A DNA stretch of 64,000 nucleotides from Thermoanaerobaculia bacterium (GCA_022826745.1 JAJDUI010000002.1:1-64000), one strand, 5' to 3'; shown: positions 42,526 through 54,800, counted from the first letter of the stretch. Translations and numbers: made by a program. The notes: generated by a model not told the origin, from the letters alone.

Positions 42526-43716
42526 ATGGCGGTTTCAAGTAACCCGAGGCGTTGTGCGCTGTGCGCGTCGTTGATCAGCGACGAGAATGACAGCCGTGAG
42601 CACATTCTCCCCAATGCGATCGGGGGCAGGCGCAGGCTCTCAGGCTTCATTTGCAGGCAATGCAATAGCGCATCCGGTCAAGTTTGGGATAGCGCACTCT
42701 GCAAGCAGTTGGCGCCGCTCTCGACCATGTTGAACATTCGTCGACAACGCGGCAAGAACCGGCCCGCCGTTGTGGAAACTCTGTCCGGCCAGGAACTGGA
42801 GCTCCTGTCGAATGGCTCGTTGAACCTGAGGAGGCCGGACCTCGTTCGGAAGGCCGAGGGTGGTTCGACCAGCGTCGAAGTACGGGCGAGGTCGATGGAG
42901 GAAGCGAACTCGATCGCAGAAGGCATCAAGGCTAGGTATCCTGGCGCCGAGATCCAGCGTCCGGCCACACCGAGCACGAAGTACGTTGAGGAGCCTGTGG
43001 GTTTCTTGCTCCAGTTCGGGGGAGAGCATGCCGGACGGTCGATCGTCAAGTCATGTCTTGCCCTTGCGTATGAAGCGGGCCTGTCGATCGACGATTGTGA
43101 GCACGCAAAGGAGTATCTTCTGTCGGATGGTGAGCCATGTTTCGGCTACTACAACGACGCAGACTTAGTGCTCAATCGGCCAGACGCGGCGTTCCTTCAC
43201 TGTGTCTTTGTTTGCGGCGATCCCACCAGCGGACAGGTGTTGGGATACGTAGAGTACTTTGGCCATCGGAGACTAGTCTTGTGCCTGTCAAGCAGCTTTT
43301 CGGGTACTGCGTTCTCTAGATGCTATGCCGTCGATCCCGTCTCGGGACGTGAGCTGACCGTCCAGATCGAACTTCCCTTTGGGCCTGAGGACGTCAAGTC
43401 GATCTACGCCTGCGAGAAGTTCGACTCCGAGAAGCTCGCCGAAGCAATCGGGCGGTTGGTAGAGGACTACCAGCAGAGGGCGCGTACGGCGATGTTGGAG
43501 CGTGCGACCGCGAGCGCCGTGGAGTTCGCTTTGGCTAACTGTGGTGCGGAGGACGGGGAGGTTCTCACTGAGGCGCACTTCGTTGTGATCAGTCGGCTGG
43601 TTGCCGAGAGACTGGGCCCTGTGCTCGCGTATCTGCTGGGGCGTGGACGCTTCAGTGAGGCGGAGTTGCGGGAGATCCGGGAGCGGCTTCATGAGGACGA
43701 GTCGACTGATCAGTAG
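42526..43716 (+). CDS. HNH_5-like zinc-knuckle nuclease domain protein
   Basis: A 396-residue protein. Its N-terminal 50 residues hold a treble-clef HNH pattern: CALC, then EHILPNAIGG, then CRQCNSASGQ, with D as the last polar position. The remaining 340 residues (for example YVEEPVGFLLQFGGEHAGRSIVKSCLALAYEAGL and VEYFGHRRLVLCLSSSFSG) match nothing I can name. Base composition is less GC-rich and codon use looser than in the metabolic genes, which suggests recent transfer. I prefer the ATG at 42526; a GTG at 42454 overlapping the restriction-gene stop by 8 bases is in frame. A role in defence beside the restriction enzyme is inferred. Confidence 0.78.
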   Translation: MAVSSNPRRCALCASLISDENDSREHILPNAIGGRRRLSGFICRQCNSASGQVWDSALCKQLAPLSTMLNIRRQRGKNRPAVVETLSGQELELLSNGSLNLRRPDLVRKAEGGSTSVEVRARSMEEANSIAEGIKARYPGAEIQRPATPSTKYVEEPVGFLLQFGGEHAGRSIVKSCLALAYEAGLSIDDCEHAKEYLLSDGEPCFGYYNDADLVLNRPDAAFLHCVFVCGDPTSGQVLGYVEYFGHRRLVLCLSSSFSGTAFSRCYAVDPVSGRELTVQIELPFGPEDVKSIYACEKFDSEKLAEAIGRLVEDYQQRARTAMLERATASAVEFALANCGAEDGEVLTEAHFVVISRLVAERLGPVLAYLLGRGRFSEAELREIRERLHEDESTDQ

Positions 43717-43889
43717 CTCGTGAGGTGGGCCGCGGAAGCGTAGGGATCCACAGCCTCCGTGCGGGCCCGGCAGATGGCATCAACTTCAGCGCGAGGCGTG
43801 GAAGACGTAACTTCCCGCAGCGAGGGAGGACTTAGGGTGCACCGGAAGGGACAGCACGACCGTTGCGGCTCCCTTCGCTGGGGTGGCTG

Positions 43890-43918
43890 GAGCTGACGGG
43901 CCGCGAGCTGACGGGCCG
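43890..43918. repeat. Tandem 15-base direct repeat
   Basis: GAGCTGACGGGCCG occurs at 43890-43903 and again at 43905-43918. It lies in the 251-base gap between the convergent HNH_5 and KAS III genes. No gene, promoter or clear terminator is seen in the rest of that gap. Confidence 0.6.
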
Positions 43919-43967
43919 GGCGCGCGGCCGGCGGCGTTGGAGATTTCCGCCTGTCTAGGCCGTTCCC

Positions 43968-44963
43968 TCAGCCGGTGAACCGGAGCAGGGCCGCGCCCCA
44001 GTGGAAGCCGGCGCCGAAGGAGGTCAGCAGCACCAGGTCGCCCGGCGAGATGCGGCCCTTGGTGTGCGCTTCCCAGAGTGCCAGGGGAACAGATGCCGAG
44101 CCGGTGTTGCCGTACTCCTGGAGGTTCGTGTAGACCTTCTCCATCGGGACGGACAGGTTCTTCGCGACCGCCTGGACGATGCGCAGGTTCGCCTGATGGG
44201 GCACGATCATTGCCACGTCTTCGAGCTTCGCGCCCACCGCTTCCAGCACGTCGAGGCCGACCTCCGACATGCGATGGACGGCGTGACGGAACACGGCCCG
44301 GCCCTCCATGATCAGCTTCAGATGCTCTTCCTTCTGGGCATACTCGAGGCTGAACGGTTTGCGGGTGCCGCCGATCTCCAGGGTCAGGATGCTCCACTGG
44401 CTGCCGTCGGTGCCCGTCCTGGCGCCGAGGATCTCGGCCATCTGCGGTCCGCGCTCGACGATCACACCGGCGGCCGCGTCGCCGAACAGCACGCACGTCT
44501 CCCGGATCTTCCAGCTCACGAGACGCGTGATGAGCTCGACGCCGATGACGAGCACCCGGCGCGTGCCGGTCAGCACTCGCGAGCGGGCGACGTCCATTGC
44601 CTGGACGAAGCCGGCGCAGCCGCTGCCGCCCAGGTCGTAGGAGGGCACCTGGCGGGCGCCGAGCTTGCGCTGGACGAAGGAGGCCGTGTCCGGCGTGTAG
44701 ACCTCGGGAGTATCCGTGGCGACGATGATCTCGTCGATGTCTTCGGGGCCGATACCGCGGCTCTTGAGGGCCGATCTGGCGGCGGCCGTTGCCATGTCGG
44801 CGGTGGACTCGTCGTCGGCGGCGACGCGCCGCCGGTGGATGCCGGTGCGTTCCACGATCCACTCGTCGGAAGTGTCTACGTACCGGGTCCAGTCCTCGTT
44901 CGTCATCACGCGCTCCGGCACGTAGCCGCCGAAGCCGCTGATTCCTACGGCCGTGTTTGTCAA
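43968..44963 (-). CDS. 3-oxoacyl-ACP synthase III family (FabH-like)
   Basis: A 331-residue thiolase-fold condensing enzyme. The catalytic triad is complete: C116 (GGSGCAGF), H256 (VPHQANLRI) and N286 (YGNTGSAS). FabH starts fatty acid synthesis by joining acetyl-CoA to malonyl-ACP; relatives prime polyketides or join other acyl groups. I chose the TTG at 44963 because AGGAG lies 5 bases before it and the protein then starts exactly like FabH (VGISGFGGYVPERVMTNED). The frame runs open to 45110, overlapping the CoA-transferase stop. It is the downstream member of a two-gene leftward unit with the CoA-transferase. Confidence 0.92.
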   Translation of the reverse strand: MTNTAVGISGFGGYVPERVMTNEDWTRYVDTSDEWIVERTGIHRRRVAADDESTADMATAAARSALKSRGIGPEDIDEIIVATDTPEVYTPDTASFVQRKLGARQVPSYDLGGSGCAGFVQAMDVARSRVLTGTRRVLVIGVELITRLVSWKIRETCVLFGDAAAGVIVERGPQMAEILGARTGTDGSQWSILTLEIGGTRKPFSLEYAQKEEHLKLIMEGRAVFRHAVHRMSEVGLDVLEAVGAKLEDVAMIVPHQANLRIVQAVAKNLSVPMEKVYTNLQEYGNTGSASVPLALWEAHTKGRISPGDLVLLTSFGAGFHWGAALLRFTG

Positions 44964-45055
44964 GTGGTCTCCTAGGGGCGTGGGATCGCCGGGGTGGTGT
45001 TTCCACCGTACCACCGCTTGGTCACCGGAGTCGTAAGCGTCCGGTGAAATCGGCG

Positions 45056-46234
45056 TCAGTCCTCGTCCCCCAGCAGTTCCGCGATCACCTCGTCCGTGTC
45101 GGTGCCGCACACAGGTGGGGACCGCCGGTAGCTCACCGGCGTCTCCGACATCCTGATCGGGTTGGCGACCAGCCGGACGCTGCCGCTGCCCGCCAGCGGA
45201 TGCGGCACGTCGATCGTCATGCCGCGGGCCTCCGCCTGGTCCGAGGCCAGCGCCTCCTCGAGGTCGTGGATCGGGCCGCCGGGCACGCCGCGGGCTTCCA
45301 TGCCAGCGAGGATCTCCGCGCTGGTCAACCGGTGGAGAAGTCGCGCCAGCCTCGCCACGAGTTCCTCGCGGTGGGCGAGCCGGCTGGCGTTCGTCTTGTA
45401 GCGGTCGTCCGACGCCAGCTCGGGGGCGCCGAGGAGTTCGCAGAACCGTTCGTACTGGGCGTCGTTGCCGACCGCGACGATCACGTGGCCGTCCGCGGTC
45501 TCGAACACGCCGTAGGGAACAATGTTCGGGTGCTCGTTGCCGCGCCGCTCCGGCACCTCGCCCGAGATCAGGTAGTTCGATCCCTCGTTGACCAGCCAGG
45601 CCATCTGGGCGTCGACCAGGGCGACATCGATGTGCTGGCCCTGGCCGGTCCGGTCACGGTGCCGCAGCGCCGCCAGGATCGCGGTTGCCGCGTACATGCC
45701 GCACATGATGTCGGCGATGCCGACGCCGACCTTCATCGGTTCGCCCTCGGCCGCGCCGGTGAGGCTCATGATGCCGCCGTAACCCTGCGCCAGCAGGTCG
45801 TAGCCGGCGCGGTGCGCGTTCGGTCCGGTCTGGCCGAAGCCGGTGATCGAGCAGTAGACGAGTCCGGGCAGCTCGTCCTTCAGATCCTCGTAGCCGAGGC
45901 CGTAGCGGCTGAGCGCGCCGACCTTGAAGTTCTCGATCAGGACATCGGAGCGGGCGGCTAGCCGACGGACCAGGCCGGCGCCGTCGGCGGTCGCGAGATC
46001 GATCGCCACCGAGCGCTTGTTCCGGTTGGCGCAGAGGTAGTAAGCGCTCTCGCTCGTGTCGTTGCCGTTCGCGTCCTTCACGAAGGGCGGACCCCAGCCG
46101 CGCGTGTCGTCGCCCCGGCCGGGACGTTCGACCTTGATCACGTCCGCGCCCAGGTCGCCGAACAGTTGAGTGCAGGTCGGCCCGGCCAGGATGCGGGTCA
46201 GGTCGAGGATCCGGAGTCCGTCGAGGGCGTGCAT
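45056..46234 (-). CDS. CaiB/BaiF (family III) CoA-transferase
   Basis: A 392-residue CoA-transferase that moves CoA between carboxylic acids through an acyl-aspartyl intermediate. The N-terminus (LDGLRILDLTRILAGPTCTQLFGDLGADVIKVERPGRGDDTR) and NRNKRSVAIDL are typical. The catalytic aspartate is D146 in the HRAGYDLLAQ region. I chose the ATG at 46234, which gives the standard start; an ATG at 46285 is in frame. KAS III lies 92 bases downstream on the same strand. The neighbouring FabH-like enzyme suggests an acyl-CoA metabolic role; the acid is unknown. Confidence 0.93.
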   Translation of the reverse strand: MHALDGLRILDLTRILAGPTCTQLFGDLGADVIKVERPGRGDDTRGWGPPFVKDANGNDTSESAYYLCANRNKRSVAIDLATADGAGLVRRLAARSDVLIENFKVGALSRYGLGYEDLKDELPGLVYCSITGFGQTGPNAHRAGYDLLAQGYGGIMSLTGAAEGEPMKVGVGIADIMCGMYAATAILAALRHRDRTGQGQHIDVALVDAQMAWLVNEGSNYLISGEVPERRGNEHPNIVPYGVFETADGHVIVAVGNDAQYERFCELLGAPELASDDRYKTNASRLAHREELVARLARLLHRLTSAEILAGMEARGVPGGPIHDLEEALASDQAEARGMTIDVPHPLAGSGSVRLVANPIRMSETPVSYRRSPPVCGTDTDEVIAELLGDED

Positions 46235-46299
46235 GGCTGCGGCGCGTCCGCCGGTTGGCGCCGGACGCGGACGGCTCCGTAGCATACGATCCTCTCTCT

Positions 46300-46372
46300 A
46301 TGCGGAAGTTCGATGTCGTCGTGGTCGGGGCCCCAAGGGTTGCTGCGCCGGCCCGGCCGACTAGGCGTGTTC

Positions 46373-46380
<8 letters not shown>
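46300..46380 (+). other. Remnant 5' end of a duplicated monooxygenase gene
   Basis: A 26-codon frame that begins MRKFDVVVVGA, nearly the same as the MRRFDVIVVGA start of the monooxygenase 73 bases later, and then diverges to a TAG overlapping that gene's start. The first 33 bases of each copy differ at only a handful of mostly third positions. It looks like the leftover of a tandem duplication whose first copy was almost all deleted, but a coupled leader peptide cannot be excluded. Confidence 0.6.
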
Positions 46381-48027
<1,647 letters not shown>

Positions 48028-48031
<4 letters not shown>

Positions 48032-49776
48032 AATGCAGAACCTGCCTCGTTTCTGTTTCCGTGCTGATGCTCCTGATCGCGGCGTCGGCCGTCACCGCCC
48101 AGCAACAGGCTGAGCCCGCAACCGGGGTCATCCAGGAGACCGTGGACGTCGAGATCGTGAACATCGATGTCCACGTCACTGATCGGCGGGGCGCGCCGGT
48201 CACCGGCCTCGAACTCTCCAACTTCCAGGTGTTCGAGAACGGCGAACGGGTCCAGCCGGTGAACTTCTACGAAGTCGTCCGCGAAGACCCGGACGCCGAC
48301 GCGCCGATCTGGCTCGTCCTCTACTTCGATCAGCACAACATGCTGTCCCCGAACCGCGACCGGGCGCTCGCGGAACTGGAGGTCGACCTGCCGGTGGTAC
48401 TGGAGGATCGTCGCGTACGGATCATGATCGCCGCGCACGACCAGGAGCCGCGGGTAATGCAGGGCTTCACCCGGAACTGGGGGGCGATCCGGAGCGCCCT
48501 GAACGGGCTGAAGGGTCAGCAGACGGTCGGCGACCAGAGGGACGGCCTCCGGCAGAGCGCCCAGCTCTCCGTCACGGACATCTTCCACCGGATGCGCAGC
48601 CGCGATCGGCTCGACCGCCAGAACGCGGGCCTCGCGATCGACGCCCTGCTGGGCGAGATGAGGACGTACGCCCGCGAGGTCTACAACGACTCGGAGGCCA
48701 GCTTCGAGGCGCTCGGGAACTTCGTGCGCACGCTGGCCTGGCTCGAGGGCCGCAAGGCGCTCGTCTTCGTCTCCGACGGCGTGGCCGAGCGGCCTCTGGG
48801 CACGCTGATGGAGCACATCCAGGACCTGCTCACCGGTGGCGCCAGTGATGCCGGCGCGCTGGTCGAGAGGGCGGGCGGCGGCCAGGCCGGCGGCGCACCG
48901 GGCACCGGCGGCGTCTTCGACCGTGATGCGAGCATGGAGGTGGGCCGCCTGCAGCAGGAGGTCGAGCAGTTCCGGGCGACCGCGACGATTCAGGCCATCG
49001 TCGCGGAGGCGAACACCTACGGCGTCACGCTGTTCGCGGCCAAGCCGCCGCCGGGCGACGCCGCGACGAGCGCCAGGCGCTCCAAGGGGCGCGGCGCGCT
49101 GATGGAGGTCTCGGACCGCCGCGAAGCGCTGCACAACCTGGCCGAAGGGACGGGCGGTTTCGGTCGAACCGGCGGCGGGAGCCTGACCGGGGTGCTGGCC
49201 CAGGCCGTCGGCGGCATGCAGTCGTACTACTCGCTCGGGCTCTCGTCGGCGAACAAGGTCGAGGGCGAGTTCACGTCGATCGAAGTGCGGGTGCGTGGAG
49301 TGAGGGGCGCGTCGGCCGACTACCGCCGGAGCTACGTCAAGAAGGGGGTTCGCTCGCGCATCTCGGAGCGGGCGCTGGCGGCCGCGTACGTCGGCGAGAG
49401 TGACAATCCGCACCGGATGGAAGTCAGCGTCGACGCGATCATGCCGGTCGAAGGCGAGGCCCTCTACGACGTGCAGATGTGGATCGAGTTTCCGATCAGC
49501 AGCGTGGAACTCGTCGAGATCGACGGCGTTCACCGGTCCGCTACGCGACTGGTCGTCGTGGCCATGGACGACGACGACGAGCTGACCGCGGCGCAGCACC
49601 TGGAAGTGCCGCTCGAGATACCCGCGGAAGCGCTCGCGGACGCACTGGAAAGCCACTACCGGGCCGGCCTGAGAATCCGGCTGCCCGAGGGCCGCCAGCG
49701 GATCGCGCTCGGACTCTGGGACCAGACGGCGCGGTCGGGTTCAGTGCTGACCGACGCCTTGACCGTGGGAGGTTAG
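48028..49776 (+). CDS. Exported VWFA-related protein (acidobacterial type)
   Basis: A 582-residue secreted protein with a Sec signal peptide (residues 1-24, SAVTAQ). The N-terminal beta part (EIVNIDVHVTDRRGAPVTGLELSNFQVFENGERVQPVNFYEVV) is characteristic of the VWFA-related family known chiefly from Acidobacteriota (TIGR03436). The VWA core follows: IWLVLYFDQHNML with D in the MIDAS-like position, then KALVFVSDGVAERP. A glycine-rich stretch (about 270-300) and a C-terminal domain complete it. The role in acidobacteria is not known; adhesion or protein assembly is possible. The start overlaps the monooxygenase stop (ATGA). Confidence 0.85.
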
Positions 49777-49778
49777 CC

Positions 49779-50549
49779 GTGAAGAATCTGTTCGACGTGT
49801 CCGGCAAGGTGGCGGTGGTCACCGGGGGTTCCCGCGGCATCGGGGCGATGATCGCCCGCGGTTACGTCGAGAACGGCGTACGCACCTACATCAGTTCCCG
49901 GAAGGCTGCCGTCTGCGACGCGATGGCCGAGGAACTCTCCGCCCATGGCGAGTGCATCTCGCTGCCGAACGACCTGTCGACGATCGAAGGGGTGGAGCGC
50001 TTCTGCGCCGAGCTACGGGAACGCGAAGACAGGCTGCACATCCTCGTGAACAACGCCGGCGCCGCCTGGGGAGCGCCGCTCGAGGAGTTCCCCGAGTCCG
50101 GCTGGGACAAGGTGATGGACATCAACCTGAAAGGGCCCTTCTACCTGACCGTCAAGCTGCTGCCCGAGCTGCGCGCCGCGGCCACCGAAGACGATCCGGC
50201 GCGGGTGATCAACATCGCCTCGATCGACGGCCTGCACGTGAACCCGCAGGAGCACTACCCCTACAGCGCCAGCAAGGCCGGCATGATCCACCTGACTCGT
50301 GCCCTGGCGCGCCGCCTCGCGCCCGAGGACGTCACCGTGAACGCCGTCTGTCCGGGCCCGTTCGAGAGCAAGATGATGGAGTACAACCTCAGGAAGTTCG
50401 GCGACGAGATCCGCGCCCGCAACCCGCGCAAGCGGATCGGCACGCCGGAGGACATGGCCGGCGTTTCGATCTACCTGGCGTCCCGCGCCGCCGCCTACGT
50501 CACCGGCGCCGCCATCCCGGTCGACGGCGGCATCTTCGCGGTGAGTTGA
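49779..50549 (+). CDS. Short-chain dehydrogenase/reductase (FabG/RhlG-like)
   Basis: A 256-residue classical SDR. The cofactor motif TGGSRGIG is at 15-22, NNAG at 91-94, and the catalytic residues are S148, Y162 and K166 (YSASK). The N-terminal MKNLFDVSGKVAVVTGGSRGIG and the IPVDGGIFAV end match RhlG- and FabG-like enzymes that reduce 3-ketoacyl groups. R41 near the end of the second strand (SSRKA) suggests NADPH. I chose the GTG at 49779 because GGGAGG lies 6 bases upstream. It is two bases after the VWFA gene stop, in the same operon as the monooxygenase. Confidence 0.93.
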   Translation: MKNLFDVSGKVAVVTGGSRGIGAMIARGYVENGVRTYISSRKAAVCDAMAEELSAHGECISLPNDLSTIEGVERFCAELREREDRLHILVNNAGAAWGAPLEEFPESGWDKVMDINLKGPFYLTVKLLPELRAAATEDDPARVINIASIDGLHVNPQEHYPYSASKAGMIHLTRALARRLAPEDVTVNAVCPGPFESKMMEYNLRKFGDEIRARNPRKRIGTPEDMAGVSIYLASRAAAYVTGAAIPVDGGIFAVS

Positions 50550-50564
50550 GGGCGTGGGTCTGCT

Positions 50565-50975
50565 TCAGTCCTCGTCGCCGCCGAGACTGCATATGCCGTT
50601 ACCCTTGGCGGCGACGTAGAGGAACAGGAAGCAGAAGAGAACGGCGGCTTCGCCGCGGTTCACCAGCGGCAAGAGGTAGTGCCAGACGCCGGGATCCTCG
50701 ACCGGCCGGAACACATGGCCGAGGAAGTAGGCGAAGGCCATCAGCCCGCTGGCGAGGAAGGCGACCGGGCGGGTGAACAGGCCGACCATGATCAGTGCGC
50801 CGCCGATCAGCTCGATCGGCCCGGCGATGTAGAGGATGAAGCTCGGGGCGCCTTCGGGAGTCGGAAGCGGGAAGCCCAGGAGTTTCTGCGCCCCGTGCCA
50901 GAGGAAGAGGAAGCCGGCGACGATTCGCATCGCGGCGTAGGTCTGGGGCTGGCAGTTCTTGAGCGCGTCGAGCAT
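50565..50975 (-). CDS. DoxX family membrane protein
   Basis: A 136-residue membrane protein with four helices. MRIVAGFLFLWHGAQKLLGFP and GPIELIGGALIMVGLFTRPVAFLASGLMAFAYFLGH are the typical DoxX patterns. DoxX proteins were named from a thiosulfate:quinone oxidoreductase subunit, but most members have unknown roles in membrane redox or stress. It is convergent with the SDR gene and 36 bases downstream of the methyltransferase gene on the same strand. Confidence 0.9.
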   Translation of the reverse strand: MLDALKNCQPQTYAAMRIVAGFLFLWHGAQKLLGFPLPTPEGAPSFILYIAGPIELIGGALIMVGLFTRPVAFLASGLMAFAYFLGHVFRPVEDPGVWHYLLPLVNRGEAAVLFCFLFLYVAAKGNGICSLGGDED

Positions 50976-51011
50976 CGCGTTCCTCCCTGGGCTGTTGGTT
51001 GTGGGCCTAGC

Positions 51012-51827
51012 CTAACGCCCGGCCCGCTGCTCCGACGGGTTCAGGAGTTCTTCTTCGCGGCAGACGATCAGCAGGCGGTGGGGCCGGTCCTTGATCAGGC
51101 TGCGCTCGAACGGGACGATGCAGAGAGCCCAGTTTCGGAGTTGCGGGAACCCCTCGAAGTTCCGGTGGATCGTGAAGATGCCGACGGTTCGGCGGTGGGA
51201 GATCGCCTCGAACTCGCTCCAGAAGTCGGCGAGCGACCAGTGGAAGCCGGCGGCGTAGAAGGAGTAAACGAGGTCGTAGGGGCCGGGCAGCGCGTCCAGG
51301 CGGTGGTTCAGTTCGTGGGCATCGAAGATGCGGAAGTTCGCGACGTCGTTGTACTCCAGCACCTGGCGCAGCGTTCCGAGGTCGCCGCAGAAGGAACGGT
51401 CGGTGCGTTCTCCGCTGCGGGGATAGTCGATCCGCGGGCCGTCGCCGTCGTATAGGTGGAACTCGGTTTCGTCCCAGCCGAGCGCGCGCCGGAAGAAGGC
51501 GGTCGAGCGGCCGAGGCCGCAGCCGATGTCGAGCGCCCTGGCTGGCGGCGCCATCGAGCGAAGAACGGGCTCGGCGGCGTCGAACTCGCCCCAGCAGGAT
51601 CCGTTCTGGGTGAGTTCCCAGAACGACCGCGAGGACTCTCCGGCTTCGAGGTGGAACTGGGGTGACAGGCGGGAGATCGCCGCCACCATCTCCGCCGTCA
51701 TCGGCGGAGACCGGAAGTGCCGTTCGCGGTCCCTGAAGCGCGGATGGATGTCGGCCGCGGAGAGTTCGCGTCCGGTGCGCTTGCGCCACTCGGCGCGCAG
51801 GCGGGGGAGGAGGTAGGAGAAGTCCAC
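51012..51827 (-). CDS. Class I SAM-dependent methyltransferase-like protein
   Basis: A 271-residue protein. The SAM-binding motif I is ARALDIGCGLGRST (about residues 95-108), with PYDLVYSFYAAGFHWS as the motif IV region. A long N-terminal segment (about 1-90: YLLPRLRAEWRKRTGRELSAADIHPRFRDRERHF) is not part of the fold and has an unusual arginine-rich character. The substrate is unknown: putative sugar, lipid or protein methylation. The gene lies 66 bases downstream of the S41 peptidase stop on the same strand. Confidence 0.78.
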   Translation of the reverse strand: MDFSYLLPRLRAEWRKRTGRELSAADIHPRFRDRERHFRSPPMTAEMVAAISRLSPQFHLEAGESSRSFWELTQNGSCWGEFDAAEPVLRSMAPPARALDIGCGLGRSTAFFRRALGWDETEFHLYDGDGPRIDYPRSGERTDRSFCGDLGTLRQVLEYNDVANFRIFDAHELNHRLDALPGPYDLVYSFYAAGFHWSLADFWSEFEAISHRRTVGIFTIHRNFEGFPQLRNWALCIVPFERSLIKDRPHRLLIVCREEELLNPSEQRAGR

Positions 51828-51893
51828 TGGATGCTTCGACGCCTCGGCTGTCGGTGCGCCGGCCTCTGGCCGGCATCCGGCTTGCGCTTCCGG

Positions 51894-54800
51894 CTAACGA
51901 CGCACCCGGATCGGGAAGGGCGGCTTCGCCGGTTCGGCGGGCGGGTTCGACTCCAGTTGCGCGAGGACGATCTCGATCGCCTTCTCGAGCTGCGGGTCGC
52001 GGCCGGCGATGACGTCCGCCGGCCACTGCTCGACGTCGACGTCGGGCGGCACGCCGACGTTCTCGACGACGAAGCCGTCCTCGGTCCAGATCGCCAGGTT
52101 CGGGGCGGTGACGAAGCCGCCGTCCATCAGGACGGGGAAGCCGAGGGTGCCGACCAGGCCGCCCCAGGTCCGCTTGCCGACCAGTGGGCCCAGACCGAGC
52201 TTGCGGAACATCCAGGGCAGCAGGTCGCCGCCGGAACCGGCCGTCTCGTCGATGATCATGACCTTCGGGCCGAGAATCGCAGCGCTGGGGGTGCGGAAAT
52301 CGGCGCCGTAGCGGGTCGCCCAGTGGCTGATGTACGGGCGCCGCAGGTGGTCGATGTAGTAGTCGGCGACCTGGCCGCCGCCGTTGAAGCGCTCGTCGAC
52401 GATCAGGGCCTGCTTGTGGACCTGGGGGAAGAAGTAGCGCTTGAAGTAGGTGTGGCCGAGGGTCGTCGTGTTCGGCACATAGACGTAGGCCACCCGGCCG
52501 TCCGTGGCCTCGTCGACCTTGGCCAGGTTGCCCTCGACCCACTCCCGGTTGCGGAGCGCCGATTCGTTCCCGATCGGGACGACGGACACGGTGCGCGATT
52601 CGGAACCGTCCGCGTTCGGGCCGACCGTGATGTCCGTGATCTTGCCGGCCGTGTTCTCGAAGCGTGAGAAGACGTTGTCCGAGGCTTCGAGGTCGACGCC
52701 GTTAACGGCAAGCAGGTACTCGCCGGCCGTCACGGAGACGCCCGGCTCGGTGAGTGGCGCCCGCAACTCGGGGTTCCAGTTCAGGCCACCCAGGACGTGG
52801 GCGAAGCGGTAGCGGCCGTCGGCGATCTCGAAGTCCGCGCCGAGCAGGCCGCCGCCGACGCGCTCCGGGTCGGCTCGCCGGTCGCCGCCGCCGACCCGGT
52901 GGTGGCCGACGGCGATTTCGCTGCACATCCAGCGCAGCACTTTGTTCAGGTCGGCGCGGGTGGCGATGTCGGCCAGGAAGCCGCTGTACTTCTCGGCCAT
53001 CGCCGGCCAGTCGGCGCCGTGCATGCCCGGGTCGTAGAAGTAGTCCCGGTTGATCCGCCAGACCTCGTCGTAGATCTGCTTCCACTCGGCACGCGGATCG
53101 ATGCGTACCGTCAGCTTGTCGACCGGAATGGCGCTCTCTCCACGGTCGATCTTGCCGCCGGCGTTGGCGATGCCGAAGTCGTTCTGGCCGGCGTAGAGCA
53201 GCTTCTTGCCGTCGGCGCTCAGGGAGAAGCCGCCGACGCCGGAGAGCAGCACGGTTTCCTCGCGATCCTCCAGGTTGAAGAGGATGAGATCGCCGCCGCC
53301 GCCGCCGAACCTGCCCGCCGGCGAGCTGCGGACGTAGTAGAGCTTGCCCGCCTCGCCGGCCTCCAGGTTGCTGTAGCCGCCGGCCTGTACCGGAAGCGCC
53401 AGGATGCGCTGGTTCAGCCCCTCGAAGTCGATCTCGACCTGCGGCTCGTCCCCGCCCTCACCGTCGCTGCCGGCTTCGGCCTCGACCCCGGTCTCGTCGC
53501 CTTCTTCGGCTTGCCCTTCGTCGCCGGACTCCACGGTCTCCTCGTCGCTCTCCGCCGCAAGCGGCGACTCCCCGTCCTGGCGCAGTACCGCGACATAGAT
53601 CGCGCTCGACAGCTCCATGTCCGCGTTCGACATGGCGAACCAGTGCTTCACCGGACCGGCGTCGGTCGAGGCGCGGAAGTACAGGTAGTCGCCGCTCCGG
53701 TCGAAGACGGGCTCTCCGACCTCGCTCAGCCCGTCCGTCACCGGGTGGGATGTCCGCGTTTCCACGTCGTAGACGAACACCTGCTGCATGTAGGAGCGGG
53801 TGTTCAGGGTGTAGGCGACGTAGCGCGAGTCCGGGGCCCAGGAATGGCCGGGGCGGGGCGGGAAGGAGGGACCGTAGTAGTACTCGCTCGCCACCTTCGC
53901 CACGTCGCCGTCGTCGAGATCGATGACGAAGAGCGCCATCGAGTTGTCCACGTAGCTGATTCGCTTGCCGTCGGGCGACCACTCCGGGCCGTGGTAGAAG
54001 CCGTTGCCGCCGCGTTCGCCGCCCAGCTCGTAGCGGCGAACGTCGCCGCTCTCCCGGTCGCGGACGTGGAGACCGTACTCGCCGCCCTGGTCCGAGAAGA
54101 AGGCGATGCTGGCGCCGTCGGGCGACCAGGCCGGGTCGCGTTCGTGGACGCCGGGCGTCCGGGTCAGGTTGCGGGCGTCCCCTTTCTTCGCGGGCAGCGT
54201 CAGCACCTCGCCCCGATACCCGAACACGGCGCGGGCGCCAGTGGGAGAGATGGACGCGCTGCGGATGTTCTCGGGCCCTTCGACCCAGCGGGGCCTGGTC
54301 TCGGTCAGGTCCGCCGCGACGCCGATCGTCAGGCGCTCATGGCGGTCCGACGCCGGCTCGTAGAGGTGCAGGTAACCCGCCTGCTCGTAGATCACCGTGT
54401 CCGTGGAACCCGAGAGGTCCTCGACGTGGAAATCCTCGAACTCGGAATGCCGGACGATCTCGCCGCTGCCCGTGTCGAAGGAATAGAGGTTGAACTCGCC
54501 GTCCCGGTCGGACCGGAAGAAGACCCGGTTGCCGATCCAGGTCGGGTTCGTGTCGTTCGAGCGGCCCTCGGGTTGGGGGATCGTTTGCACCGAGTGGTCC
54601 GCGGTGTCGTAGATCCAGATGCGCGACGTCGTGCCGCCGCGGTAGTTCTTCCACTGCTGGAAGCGCTCCGGCGTCGGGATGTAGGCGATGCGGCGGCCGT
54701 CGGACGAGTAGCTGGCGCGCAGCCCGTGCGGAATCGGCAGCTTCGCGGGCAACCCGCCGGTGAGCGGCACGGTGAAGAGCTGGAAGTGGCGGTTTGTGAA

